Part shown: positions 27,188 through 40,664 of the stretch, one piece after another
Layout of the letters: the number at the start of each line of letters is the position of its first letter
How positions within the stretch are numbered: the first letter of the stretch is position 1
NCBI GenBank assembly: GCA_947561715.1
Contig: OX387201.1
Span: 2,560,001-2,624,000 of the forward strand
Source: Ascidia mentula
Lineage: Eukaryota > Chordata > Ascidiacea > Phlebobranchia > Ascidiidae
DNA: 64,000 bases
Reading direction: 5' to 3'
Translations under genes and position numbers: made by a program
The notes under the pieces: model-generated
What the model was told of the DNA's origin: nothing
The model's database searches: none
The model's input: the letters and a program-made list of their open reading frames with translations, nothing else

Positions 27188-30100
27188 TTACGAGTCGCCG
27201 TTGGCTGCCTCAGTTTCCATGGCAACTGGAGCCGCTTCGCCGGTTTCTGCAGATTTCGGCGCAATTTCCTTAACCCCCAAACGACGTGGTCCATAAAGAA
27301 GAACGTAGGCGATATGCCAGTCACCGCCGCCCGAGAGTTTTAATACCTCCTCTGACGTCACAGGCGTTACGTAATCGTCGTCGCATTTCAACCAATCATC
27401 TGCGCGTAAGGGGTTTTGTGTCAAGTTTAATTAAAAAAATAATGGAATAAGCAGCAAAACAAATAATGTTTAGATGGCTGGTTAGCTGACAAGATCGTTG
27501 TAAGTCACACCATAACTTCACTGATAAGACCCATCCCGTCGAAACATTTGCCCCGTGTGCAAAAATATAACATCGCTGTTTCTTAAGTTTGCAAATCACT
27601 ACCTCCAGAACGTTTAATCCATGCCACGTAATGTCCAGATGAACTCGATCGACCTTTGTGAGTAATGACAGCTTGTAGTTCATAATGACCACTGTTGTTG
27701 GATCCCAAGTCTATCAAGTACAAAAAAAACGAACATAACAATATTGTATATATATTCCAAACACACTTGCTGGATTTTATTCAAAGAAACAACGTTCATG
27801 AAAAAAATTGAGAACTGACCCATTTTAATTCTGTTGCAAAATGATGAACTAACAATAACTATATTGCTGCCCAATAAAAGGCAGATCTTCTCAAACTCAG
27901 TCTAAATCAGTGGTTCTTAATCGGTGGGAAATTAAGAGGTTTGTAGGTGGGTATTTAGTGGACACCGCAATATACAAAAGTAGTTGTAGCAAGAAAAATA
28001 TAAATACTCTGTATTCACTGTGTGTCGTACACTTATTGGCATTTGGTCACGCAATGCGGTGAAAATGCAATTTTTTTTTCATAAAAATTAGTTTTAAAAA
28101 TTTAAGTACTAGTTGGAAATAAAGATTCCGTTTAAACTGAAAGTAGGAAATGAGATAAAAAAGAGTTAAGAACCACTGGTCTACAAACCAAAGAAAAAGA
28201 CGTCCAGCTTACCGTCAGGAAAGTCGAATCGTTCGTATTCTTTCGGCGGTTCCGTCTTTTTCACAACTTGCGCGAGTTTTTTGCCAGTTGCCCCGGCCTG
28301 TTTGTCGGCGATTTGTGCCTCAGCTTTCGCCTCTTCTTCGGCTTCGAACTTGTCGCGCACTGGACGGAGGCGTTCCTGTAGTTCGGGCGAACAAAGCTCA
28401 AACGCGTCAAAACTCATGGGGAATTTAACGTCCTGGAATAAACAAAATTTCCTGTGATAAACATTACGCAACACTAAAAAGAATATGGGGTTTTATTAAT
28501 GACTGGTGTATTTTCATGTTAAACTTGATGAGGGTTAAACATTTGTTTTCAATGACCATTGTTGAAAAAGTTGCAAAGTCTGCAAATTACAGTTAGAAAG
28601 GTTGATAGAAATTACAACAACAACAGAATGTCACCTTTAGTATTTTAGCATTCACTGCCCCCTTTTCTTTGAAGTAAAATCGAACCATTTGGACGCACAA
28701 GTAGCCAGGAAGTCGCTTTATTGTACTCTGAAAAGCAAGCAAGTTGAGGAGTTTCATTCTTACACATGTCCACAACTTTTTAACAATAATTTCTATCAAA
28801 TAAATAATGCTGCATTGATATAATAATGGAAATGCATCCACACTTACAACTTTTTGATAGACAGCATCGCGACCGAGCGAAGGTGAAGCTTTAGTAATTT
28901 CCTCTTTCAGTTTTGACTTGATGCCAGTCAGCATGTACTTGACCTTGGAAAAAGCAGGACATATTTATACAGGACATTCAAAACTTAAGTGTTTCAGTAC
29001 CTCCTGTGAAATAAAGCAGTTAAGTTGAAGGGACTTTTCACTGCTGCTCGTTTCAGGTTCATCTTTGGCTTCTTCATCTGTACATTTCATTCTACACAAA
29101 CATTTAATTCTTCAAATTCAAGAAAACCAGCCACTACAACCAATTTAGCAACATACAAAACAATAAAATTTGTTTGTGGAACACAGAACTTACTTAACAT
29201 CGTATTCAACCTGGAAATATTGATCAATCACATTCTGGGCTTTACTTTCATCCTCGGTTTTTAATTTTTGTTGGCAGATTCTCATTAATTCTGTCAGAAA
29301 TTCATTGGCATCCTGAATAGTCAATAAACATCTCATAAATATTTCACACAAGTGACCAAATGGTAATAAAAGCAATGACAAAGCTCAAAAGCAATGTTTT
29401 GAAAAACATCTTTTTTTGTAAATGCCAGGTTGATATTTACTATTTACCAAAACACACTCACCTGTTGCATAGGGTGACCATGCTCATTCTTTTCGGCAAA
29501 GTGGGGAAATCGCATGTATAGTAATTGCAGAAACATAAATGGTTTTATTGAAGACTGTTGGTGTGACTTCATATTCTTTACCAAGTCACGGAAAGTAGAA
29601 GTGATGCTGTCATCCAAACCACTGCTCCCCGACCCACCAAGGCTACCCATAAGACCAGACCCAGCAACATTGCCATTATATCTGCAAATAAAATGCCCAT
29701 TGTTTTAAACTGCTGGTAAAATGATAAAGTGTATAAAAATTGCCTATGTTCTGAACCCAAAGTTACCTTTGCATCAATTTAAATTTAGAGCATTATGGCA
29801 TGTATATACTGTGAGTGGCATGAGGAGAGTGTTTATGTTTGTCAACAAAGCCAGAAACCTATAGAATATGTTAAATGATGACTTACCTCTGCAAAGCCTG
29901 GTCCAATTCAGGGACTGTCTTTAGGAACTGGACAGTGGCATTCATGTAGCATGTATTGCCCAGATTGTCCAACCCAGTGACCAAATCCATCTAAGAATCA
30001 AAATACCTAAGTTATTTAAACAATGCTAAATACACCACTTACAAGCATAAGAAACCAATATAAAGTACAGTCATATCACAGGTGGTGCTTGAATGTACAT

Positions 30101-30723
30101 TAATTCATTTTACTGAAATATGGAAAGATATACATACAGCAGAAACTAGCTGATCATCTGTCATGTCCTCCAAAAACACAGTTTTTTCAAATGGTTCCTG
30201 AGGAAGCTCCTCTGCTGTACCCATCATAAGCAGTGTAGCACCCTGGACAAAAACACCTATGCTTTCAAATTCTTGGTGAACTTGGTGAGCATTTTTCACT
30301 TGTTCTACCTTTTGGTTTATTGCAGTAATTTCACAAGTTTGAGTAAGGCTTTTAGCACAATACACTTGCACTTACGTTTTTTAATTTGGTCCCAGGCCAA
30401 TCATCTTTAATAGTAGCACCCTTCAACATGATTTTCTGTCGCTCAGGGAGTACATTTGTTAATGAATAAAGCTGAAGTCGAAATACATCTGTCGTTTCAT
30501 CAGAGTTAAGATCCACATCGGTATACTTCTCTTTTCCCCACTTAATGTTGACTAAAAAAACAAATGTTAGTAGGTACAGTACACGAGACAAGTACAGGCG
30601 GGTGCAGGTTGCAAACTTTTCAATCTGGTAAAGGCCTTGCCTACCGCTACGCTACCAATAGTGTATTCGCATATTCAACAAAGAAATGAACAGTTTTATT
30701 CACTTACCTTTATAAGACGGCAT
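27188..30723 (-). CDS. USP14: Ubiquitin carboxyl-terminal hydrolase 14 (proteasome-associated deubiquitinase)
   Basis: Twelve exons in phase, 519 residues: 30708-30723, 30376-30551, 30138-30242, 29887-29990, 29462-29681, 29194-29312, 29001-29091, 28848-28943, 28635-28727, 28213-28432, 27603-27710, 27188-27399. An N-terminal ubiquitin-like domain (VNIKWGKEKY...) is followed by the USP catalytic domain. The catalytic Cys sits in GLDNLGNTCYMNA (exon 4) and the catalytic His in SSSSGHYVAWIKR (exon 11). The C-terminal signature is GGGDWHIAYVLLYGPRR (exon 12). Order and spacing match vertebrate USP14 (about 494 residues) throughout. The family trims ubiquitin chains on substrates bound to the 26S proteasome, and its UBL docks on the 19S particle. 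Exon 1 codes for only five complete residues (MPSYK). Intron 10 contains a hAT-like MITE. The C-terminal tail after GPRR is longer than in mammals. Confidence 0.95.
27908..28178 (-). mobile_element. hAT-like MITE, copy 1 (in USP14 intron)
   Basis: A 271-bp non-coding element with terminal inverted repeats CAGTGGTTCTTAA at both ends, inside USP14 intron 10. Flanking 8-bp direct repeats GTCTAAAT (27900-27907) and GTCTACAA (28179-28186) agree at six of eight positions and approach the hAT preference nTCTAnAn. Read on the minus strand it aligns with the element at 45062-45216 over both ends and several internal blocks, so the two belong to one family. No transposase remains. Confidence 0.85.
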
Positions 30724-31521
30724 ATTTATAACCAATTGGTGCACAACTGCACTATTGCTAATAAGACTAGATTTATAAATAAACACAAACAGATCAATAC
30801 CAACTTACTTCACAACGTTAACTCAAAAATGAAAAAGTTGCTCGCCAATGTGCACGGAAACATAAAAACAAGAGCCAACAGAAGTACCGTGACTGTATGT
30901 TATGTATAGATTTTTACAAAACAAACTGAGTTTATTCCGTAGTTTAAAAACAAAGTATTTAATCTTGGTTAAATTGTGTCAACAAGAGTCCAAAAATGAA
31001 CCCAATATACTCTGTTGAAACCTACAGCACATCTGTTATTTTATCAAAAATGATATTTATGCGAATTTTATTACAAACGTGAAATACATACAAAGCAATA
31101 TTTTGCAAATACATCAATAGGGGTAAGTATATTTAATTTGTTTTACAGGTATAGTACTCGGTGAGCATAGTTCAAACATGACTGCCATGTGTGCAGCAGT
31201 GCTAGTGCTATGACGCTTGTATTTAACCATGCGTGAAAGATACTTTTGAAGGCGCCAACAGCGTGCATAGCAATTTGCTTTTTGAGCAAATGCGAAAGTT
31301 TTGAGTCTTTGGAGTTACTTGCGTGTGTAATGACGTTAAAATAGTAGAATAAAAAGAATTGTGCTTAATCTGGTTATCTTTGTAATCTAATGGCATTGAA
31401 TTTGAATCTACCATTTTTATAACCAACAAAAATATTTAACTTTCTTGTAGGCTTATTAATTTATACAATATAGCCTATAGCTGTATGATTGACCTACAGG
31501 CTAACCACTTCAATTGTTTAC
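30724..31521. other. Divergent promoter region, USP14 / TMEM201
   Basis: About 800 bp separate the two start codons. No coding or RNA gene is seen. Possible 3' splice sites shortly before the TMEM201 ATG (for example CTTGTAG near 31450 and CCTACAG near 31499) could be used by a 5' UTR intron or by spliced-leader trans-splicing. A CHR/E2F-like motif pair lies at 31245-31258. Confidence 0.5.
31245..31258 (+). promoter_or_regulatory. CHR-like plus E2F-like motif pair upstream of TMEM201
   Basis: TTTGAA is immediately followed by GGCGCCAA, about 265 bp upstream of the TMEM201 start codon. TTTGAA is the cell-cycle homology region core and GGCGCCAA resembles an E2F site. Motif match only. Confidence 0.25.
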
Positions 31522-33708
31522 ATGGCAGAACTGGAAATGATTTCGTACATGAATAGTGCATTTAATGTTGCCAATATATGTGTTGTTATTGTGTTTGTGA
31601 TAACATTCTTCTACTTGTGGAGACGATGGTTTGGAAAAGTCAAGGTTAACTGCTGGTTCTGCAACACAAACTGTTTTGTTAGGTATCGCATGCAAAATTC
31701 CTGGCATTGTCCTCACTGTCACCAGTACAATGGATTTACAGCATCGGGTGATTACAACAGTAGCATACCAGGCATGCATCATGAACATTTAAATACTCCT
31801 GCAGGAAACCTTGCAACGCCGGCAAAAAATGACACAACATTTGCAGATCAGCCTATTCACCTTTGTACAAAATGTACGCGGAACCAGCTACTGAAAGTAA
31901 AACAAATGTCCCAGTTTGAGCCAATACGTGAAGATAACTTCCAACAGGAAGCAAAAGCTTATGAAAAGAAGTTGGACAAACTGTATAGTTTGTGTGAAAC
32001 ATGTCAAGATGCCACCAACAGACACATCAGAATGCAGGATACCATCATAAGGGGCAGTATGTTGTCAAGAAAACGACTGGTTATGAAACAAGCTGAAAAT
32101 TCTGCTGACAATAATAACAATCATGGTGCAATGAAGTTTAATAATATTTATTCTTCTATGAACTCTGTCTTATGGGCTGTGGTATTTGTGTCTTCTATTG
32201 TTTATGCATGCAGTGTTGCTGTATCTAGTTTAAGTACTGCTCTCAATCCTATGTCATTCTTAGTAAGATTTCCAGGTAATTTTGTGGTGGATGTATGTCA
32301 TTCTGTTGCCATATGTGGATTTGTGTGTAGTATCATGGGCACAGTTTTTGAAACATCTTTAAAGCGGTCTAATATGTGGTGCACGCTATTATGGCTTTTT
32401 CATGTATTTGCCATACCTTGGTTAAAAAAATTGAATGCTGTTCAAATAGTCACTTCCCCAGTGATGACAACTTTAAAACAGGCTATACATGGAATGGACA
32501 ATTCTTCCTTCAAACAACCTTTGATACACCTTGCAATGTTAGCCTTTCTTTACTTGGCTTCTGTGCTTGCTTTAATTGTATCAAGTGGAATATGCTTGTA
32601 CCATTGCAAAAATAATTACAAACCAGCAGCTTTAAAAGCAACAATGACAGGCAAGTCCAAGAAGTTTGTGAGAAGTTACCAAAATCAGAGAAGTTCTTTG
32701 GTTACATCTTCTGTTCCTAAAGATGATGACCTGTATTCAGATTGTAGCATGCCAAGTGAAGATGAAGTATCCCCAGTATCGAAACGACAACACTTAAATG
32801 GTGGTGCTGGCAATAGCATGGACCAATGTCTAAATGGAAGCCTGCTTGGTTTAAACTTACATGATGCTCAACACCCTGGTTTAGATCAAGCAAGACAACC
32901 AACATCTAACAGTGGATTTACATCCGCTTTGCATACTCCTCCACCTTCCAGATCATCCAGTCTTCTTTCGTTGACTTCTCATCATTCAGGACAAAACTAC
33001 TTACCGGGAAGCAGCATTGCTGGAGGTACAAGCACACCACACCAGCCTGAGTTTGCAAAGCCTTATGACAACATACCATTTAGTCGTTACAAGTCCTATA
33101 CTACTGTTAGTGGGGTTCCAAACCATAAAGCCATAGGAGACACAAAATCTTCAGCATCCTTTCCAGCTTCTAATTGGAATAATTTTAACAAACCTGGCAC
33201 TCCACGCCAAATAATTCCTCTTTCATCAAAAAGAGGAAGTCGACCTCTCATCAGCCCAGCAAAACTAGATTGGCGAGGCATGAATCAAAGGAAAAGAGCC
33301 TTTAATGCAACAAGTACTTTTAGACAGTCCCCGTTTAAAACTAACACATCAAATTGGGAACAGAAGTCACAACTCGACATTTCATTCCACGATAGTGTCA
33401 GCCAAACTGGGGACAATTATCGACCTGAGTTGAGCGACAACGAGGATGAATTTACGTTTCAGACACCCCGGAAACAAACTCTTCAACAAAATGATGTGGA
33501 CATGAACTCTTCGTCCCCACGATCTGTAATATCAAACTTGTCATCAGTTACTATGAAAGGCATCGAAGAAGTGGAAAACAGTCGCCTGTGCAAATGGTTG
33601 ATGTTCGCATGTTTGGTCCTTAATCTGGTTCTGGTCGTACTGCTTATATGGGATGTTAAAGTGATGAGGGAAGCTCAAAGCTGGAAAATAGGATCCTCTA
33701 CACTTTAG
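31522..33708 (+). CDS. TMEM201: TMEM201 / Samp1, inner nuclear membrane protein with Ima1 N-terminal zinc domain
   Basis: One uninterrupted frame, 728 residues from ATG 31522. The frame stays open further upstream, but only to a TTG at 31489, so 31522 is the first ATG. After a first hydrophobic segment (about residues 14-35) comes the zinc domain signature VNCWFCN...WHCPHCHQYNGF.ASGDYN, then another Cys pair (LCTKCTRNQ and CETCQ). Hydrophobic segments follow at about residues 215-240, 250-275 and 330-365. A long Ser/Pro-rich nucleoplasmic-type region comes next and a final membrane segment lies near the C-terminus (LMFACLVLNLVLVVLLIWD). This order matches vertebrate TMEM201/Samp1 and fungal Ima1, which link the inner nuclear envelope to LINC complexes and spindle microtubules. 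The absence of coding introns is odd beside such intron-rich neighbours. Confidence 0.92.
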   Translation: MAELEMISYMNSAFNVANICVVIVFVITFFYLWRRWFGKVKVNCWFCNTNCFVRYRMQNSWHCPHCHQYNGFTASGDYNSSIPGMHHEHLNTPAGNLATPAKNDTTFADQPIHLCTKCTRNQLLKVKQMSQFEPIREDNFQQEAKAYEKKLDKLYSLCETCQDATNRHIRMQDTIIRGSMLSRKRLVMKQAENSADNNNNHGAMKFNNIYSSMNSVLWAVVFVSSIVYACSVAVSSLSTALNPMSFLVRFPGNFVVDVCHSVAICGFVCSIMGTVFETSLKRSNMWCTLLWLFHVFAIPWLKKLNAVQIVTSPVMTTLKQAIHGMDNSSFKQPLIHLAMLAFLYLASVLALIVSSGICLYHCKNNYKPAALKATMTGKSKKFVRSYQNQRSSLVTSSVPKDDDLYSDCSMPSEDEVSPVSKRQHLNGGAGNSMDQCLNGSLLGLNLHDAQHPGLDQARQPTSNSGFTSALHTPPPSRSSSLLSLTSHHSGQNYLPGSSIAGGTSTPHQPEFAKPYDNIPFSRYKSYTTVSGVPNHKAIGDTKSSASFPASNWNNFNKPGTPRQIIPLSSKRGSRPLISPAKLDWRGMNQRKRAFNATSTFRQSPFKTNTSNWEQKSQLDISFHDSVSQTGDNYRPELSDNEDEFTFQTPRKQTLQQNDVDMNSSSPRSVISNLSSVTMKGIEEVENSRLCKWLMFACLVLNLVLVVLLIWDVKVMREAQSWKIGSSTL

Positions 33709-34014
33709 CTGTTGTCTGTACTTTTCGTTTCTATATTTTGTGACTGTATTAGTGTATTTGTTTATTGGTTGTGGTATTAATCTGTTTAGTAGTTTTGTAG
33801 CCTAATTTTCTAGAAACTCTGGAGAAACTAATTGTGTCAAAATGCAATGCTTTGCTCACTGCCTTGTCTGCAATAATTTCAAAATGCCCACACATTCTTA
33901 TTTTGTTCATTTGGAGATGCTTCAGTTTGTGCTCAATTTTGTTTCACAATATAGATGGTGCTGTCTGATAAATTGATGAGCATTTAGTGTTAAAGTAGGC
34001 ATTAGTAGAAGACA
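33709..34014 (+). other. Intergenic region, TMEM201 to NTMT1
   Basis: About 300 bp between two genes on the same strand, AT-rich, presumably TMEM201 3' UTR and the NTMT1 5' region. I see no clear AATAAA and no RNA gene. Confidence 0.5.
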
Positions 34015-34996
34015 ATGAGCCTTATTAGCGGCTGTTCAGATGTGTCATCTGAAGAAGACTTTTACGGCAATGCATTAGAATATTGGAAAGCTATCCCTTC
34101 CACATTGAATGGGATGCTTGGTGGATATGGCCATGTCTCCAACATCGATGTCAAAGGGTCACAGTCATTTTTAAAATACTTTATACAGGTTGGTTGTTTT
34201 GTGTTCGACTAAGTAACCACTAAACAGGGTTTATTCCTATGAAATGTTAGGTATAACTGGAATTTGTGTAAAACTGCATGAAAAAAAGAGTTTATCTTGT
34301 AGCAAGGTGTCGGTTAATGTGACTCTAAGTACATTTGACAGGGAAAACAGAGAATGAAAACACAAAGGGCATTGGACTGTGGAGCAGGAATCGGGCGTGT
34401 GTCCAAGGACCTTCTTTTGCCCATGTTTGAGACTGTGGACCTCGCAGAAGTAAACCAAGCTTTTCTTGATCAGGCAAAAACTTACCTTGGTGCAGATGCC
34501 AAACGTGTTGGCAAATACATTTGCTCTGGTCTACAAGATTTGAAGCTGGAAGAAAAATCCTATGATCTTATATGGGTTCAGTGGGTCACAGGTAAGCTAT
34601 TTTTGTTGTGGCCCAATAATGCAAATGTGGTTCACAGCAAGGTATTGTTCAGTTTCCATCAACCCTTACAAAACCATAAACAAACCTTGCGGATGCTGGA
34701 GCAATTACTCTTTTGTGATGTTTTATATTTCTGCAGGTCACCTGACAGACCAGCATTTCGTCAAGTTCTTACAAGAATGCAAACGTGGTTTACGTTCCAG
34801 TGGAATTGTTGTGATTAAAGACAATGTTGCAGTTGAAGACGTTGAACTTGATACCATTGATAGCAGTGTGACAAGAAACATACAACAGCTGCAAAAGATT
34901 TTTGATGAATCTGGACTTAGGACATTGCGACAGCAAAAACAAACACACATGCCCAAAGAGCTTTATAATGTCACAATGACTGCTTTGGGCTCATAG
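34015..34996 (+). CDS. NTMT1: Alpha-N-terminal protein methyltransferase 1
   Basis: Three exons in phase (34015-34188, 34342-34591, 34737-34996) give 227 residues, close to the 223 of human NTMT1. The N-terminal block YWKAIPSTLNGMLGGYGHVS matches the family's peptide-binding entry. The SAM-binding motif I is ALDCGAGIGRVSKDLLLP; downstream blocks LIWVQWVTGHLTDQH and IVVIKDN are the family's post-I and catalytic segments. The enzyme methylates the alpha-amino group of proteins starting Xaa-Pro-Lys after Met removal, for example RCC1. The paralogue NTMT2 is the only alternative; overall similarity favours NTMT1, but a single ancestral copy would be equally related to both. The gene is convergent with DCAF8. 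Confidence 0.94.
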
Positions 34997-35426
34997 CAAA
35001 TATAAATAAAATATTTTTTTGTTTGTTGTTGTCACTTTTTTTGCAAATTGCGATTCACAGTCAAACAGTGATAAGAAAAACAATGGAGCAAAGCATAAAG
35101 GTGCCACCAATAAAACACAAACATGTTTGGCAAAAACAGGACAAACGATAGAAGAATATGTTTTGGGAGCAGCATGCCATGTTGCGAAAAAGAAAATGGT
35201 TGCAATAATTACACGATGGGACAAAAGTGTTTCAATAACTTACTACATAAGCCAAGAGACCTGTTCAACACAATTTGAAAAACTATAAAAGAGTGTATTG
35301 TTTGTGTTTTCTGTATTACAAGTTTATGAAGTTAGGGTTAGTTGTTGCCCAAAATACCAATGTGTTCAGCAAACCTGTATGTTGAATACTCTGTTTTTTA
35401 CAAATATACAAAAACCCAATACAAAA
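34997..35426. other. Convergent 3' ends, NTMT1 and DCAF8
   Basis: About 430 bp with no supported gene. Short frames on both strands lack homology or splice context. Presumably the two 3' UTRs. Confidence 0.5.
35005..35010 (+). terminator. Candidate poly(A) signal for NTMT1
   Basis: AATAAA lies nine bases after the NTMT1 stop codon, implying a very short 3' UTR. Confidence 0.55.
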
Positions 35427-39736
<4,310 letters not shown>

Positions 39737-40664
39737 GTTTGCCACATTAAATATACTTTAAAATAGCCTCGTAACATAAGTGGTAGTTAGTTTATATCAC
39801 ACCGATTTGGGATTGTCGCCTATACCGAAAACTTAATTGTGCGTTACGTAAAAACACAGTTCATTATGGAAACTTGTTCAGTCTTATGTAAATGTTGTCA
39901 CGTTTCGTGTTCTTTAGACGAAGAGCTATATATTGAAGGCATGTAGTACATCATTGCTTGGCTATCCATGCAAAATTCCTGGGTACGCTTACACAGAACA
40001 AGCAGCAAACTTAGCAGTTCGCACTTTGCACGTAAACGGAATGTTGTGTTTTTAACTCTTCATGGCGATTACTGGAGCGTGAAAACCACGTGATTTAAAT
40101 AGCACTGACTGGACCGAAATGCCAACCACAGAATACTAACTGAGTGGACTTGTGCCAACTTCTTTATTTTAACTACGATAGTGTTTGGGATTTAAAAGTT
40201 TGTCCATATCTATGAGACAAATCTCAATTAGGTTCATATGTCCACAACAGTCTAAAAAAGTGTCTATGATTAAATAAGAAAATAAAATTAAAGTTAAAAA
40301 GCAAAATTAAAATCCTTGCAACCAAATAATTTACTTATTTATGGAATTAAAATTACCACCTCACCCATATATCTTTGACTCTGTAGGCACGGTAAGAGTA
40401 TGAGTTATTTAACGGCGCCCAAAGCAGTACGTTTACATTTGTGGGATAAGCATGAGCAGAGCTTAAAAGTGATTACGACAAAATGGACGTTGAATGTGAA
40501 CTTGTGCCCTACCTAAATTTACATGTTGTTAACTAATTCTTTTTGCATATTTTCGTGTATTTCAGGGCAAAATGTTAAGAGAAGTAATGGGCGCAAAAGC
40601 TTGCCTAGTTTCAAACGGATAATTCGCTGATGCTTTGACGTTAGCAACTTAGCACAAAACCATC
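39737..40664. other. Divergent promoter region, DCAF8 / RPRD2
   Basis: About 930 bp between divergent start codons. A possible 3' splice site (TATTTCAG near 40557-40564) precedes RPRD2 and is followed by an 18-codon upstream frame (ATG near 40572), so a 5' UTR intron or spliced-leader site is possible. No RNA gene seen. Confidence 0.5.

Noticed and set aside
26725..27324. 199-codon minus-strand frame overlapping the USP14 3' end
   Set aside because: It runs out of frame across USP14 exon 12 and intergenic DNA and has no similarity or splice context.
31489..31521. Upstream extension of the TMEM201 frame (TYRLTTSIVY)
   Set aside because: The only start for it is TTG; the first ATG at 31522 fits the family's short N-terminus better.
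39737..39745. Three-codon upstream extension of DCAF8
   Set aside because: It would start at GTG; the ATG at 39736 directly follows and is used instead.
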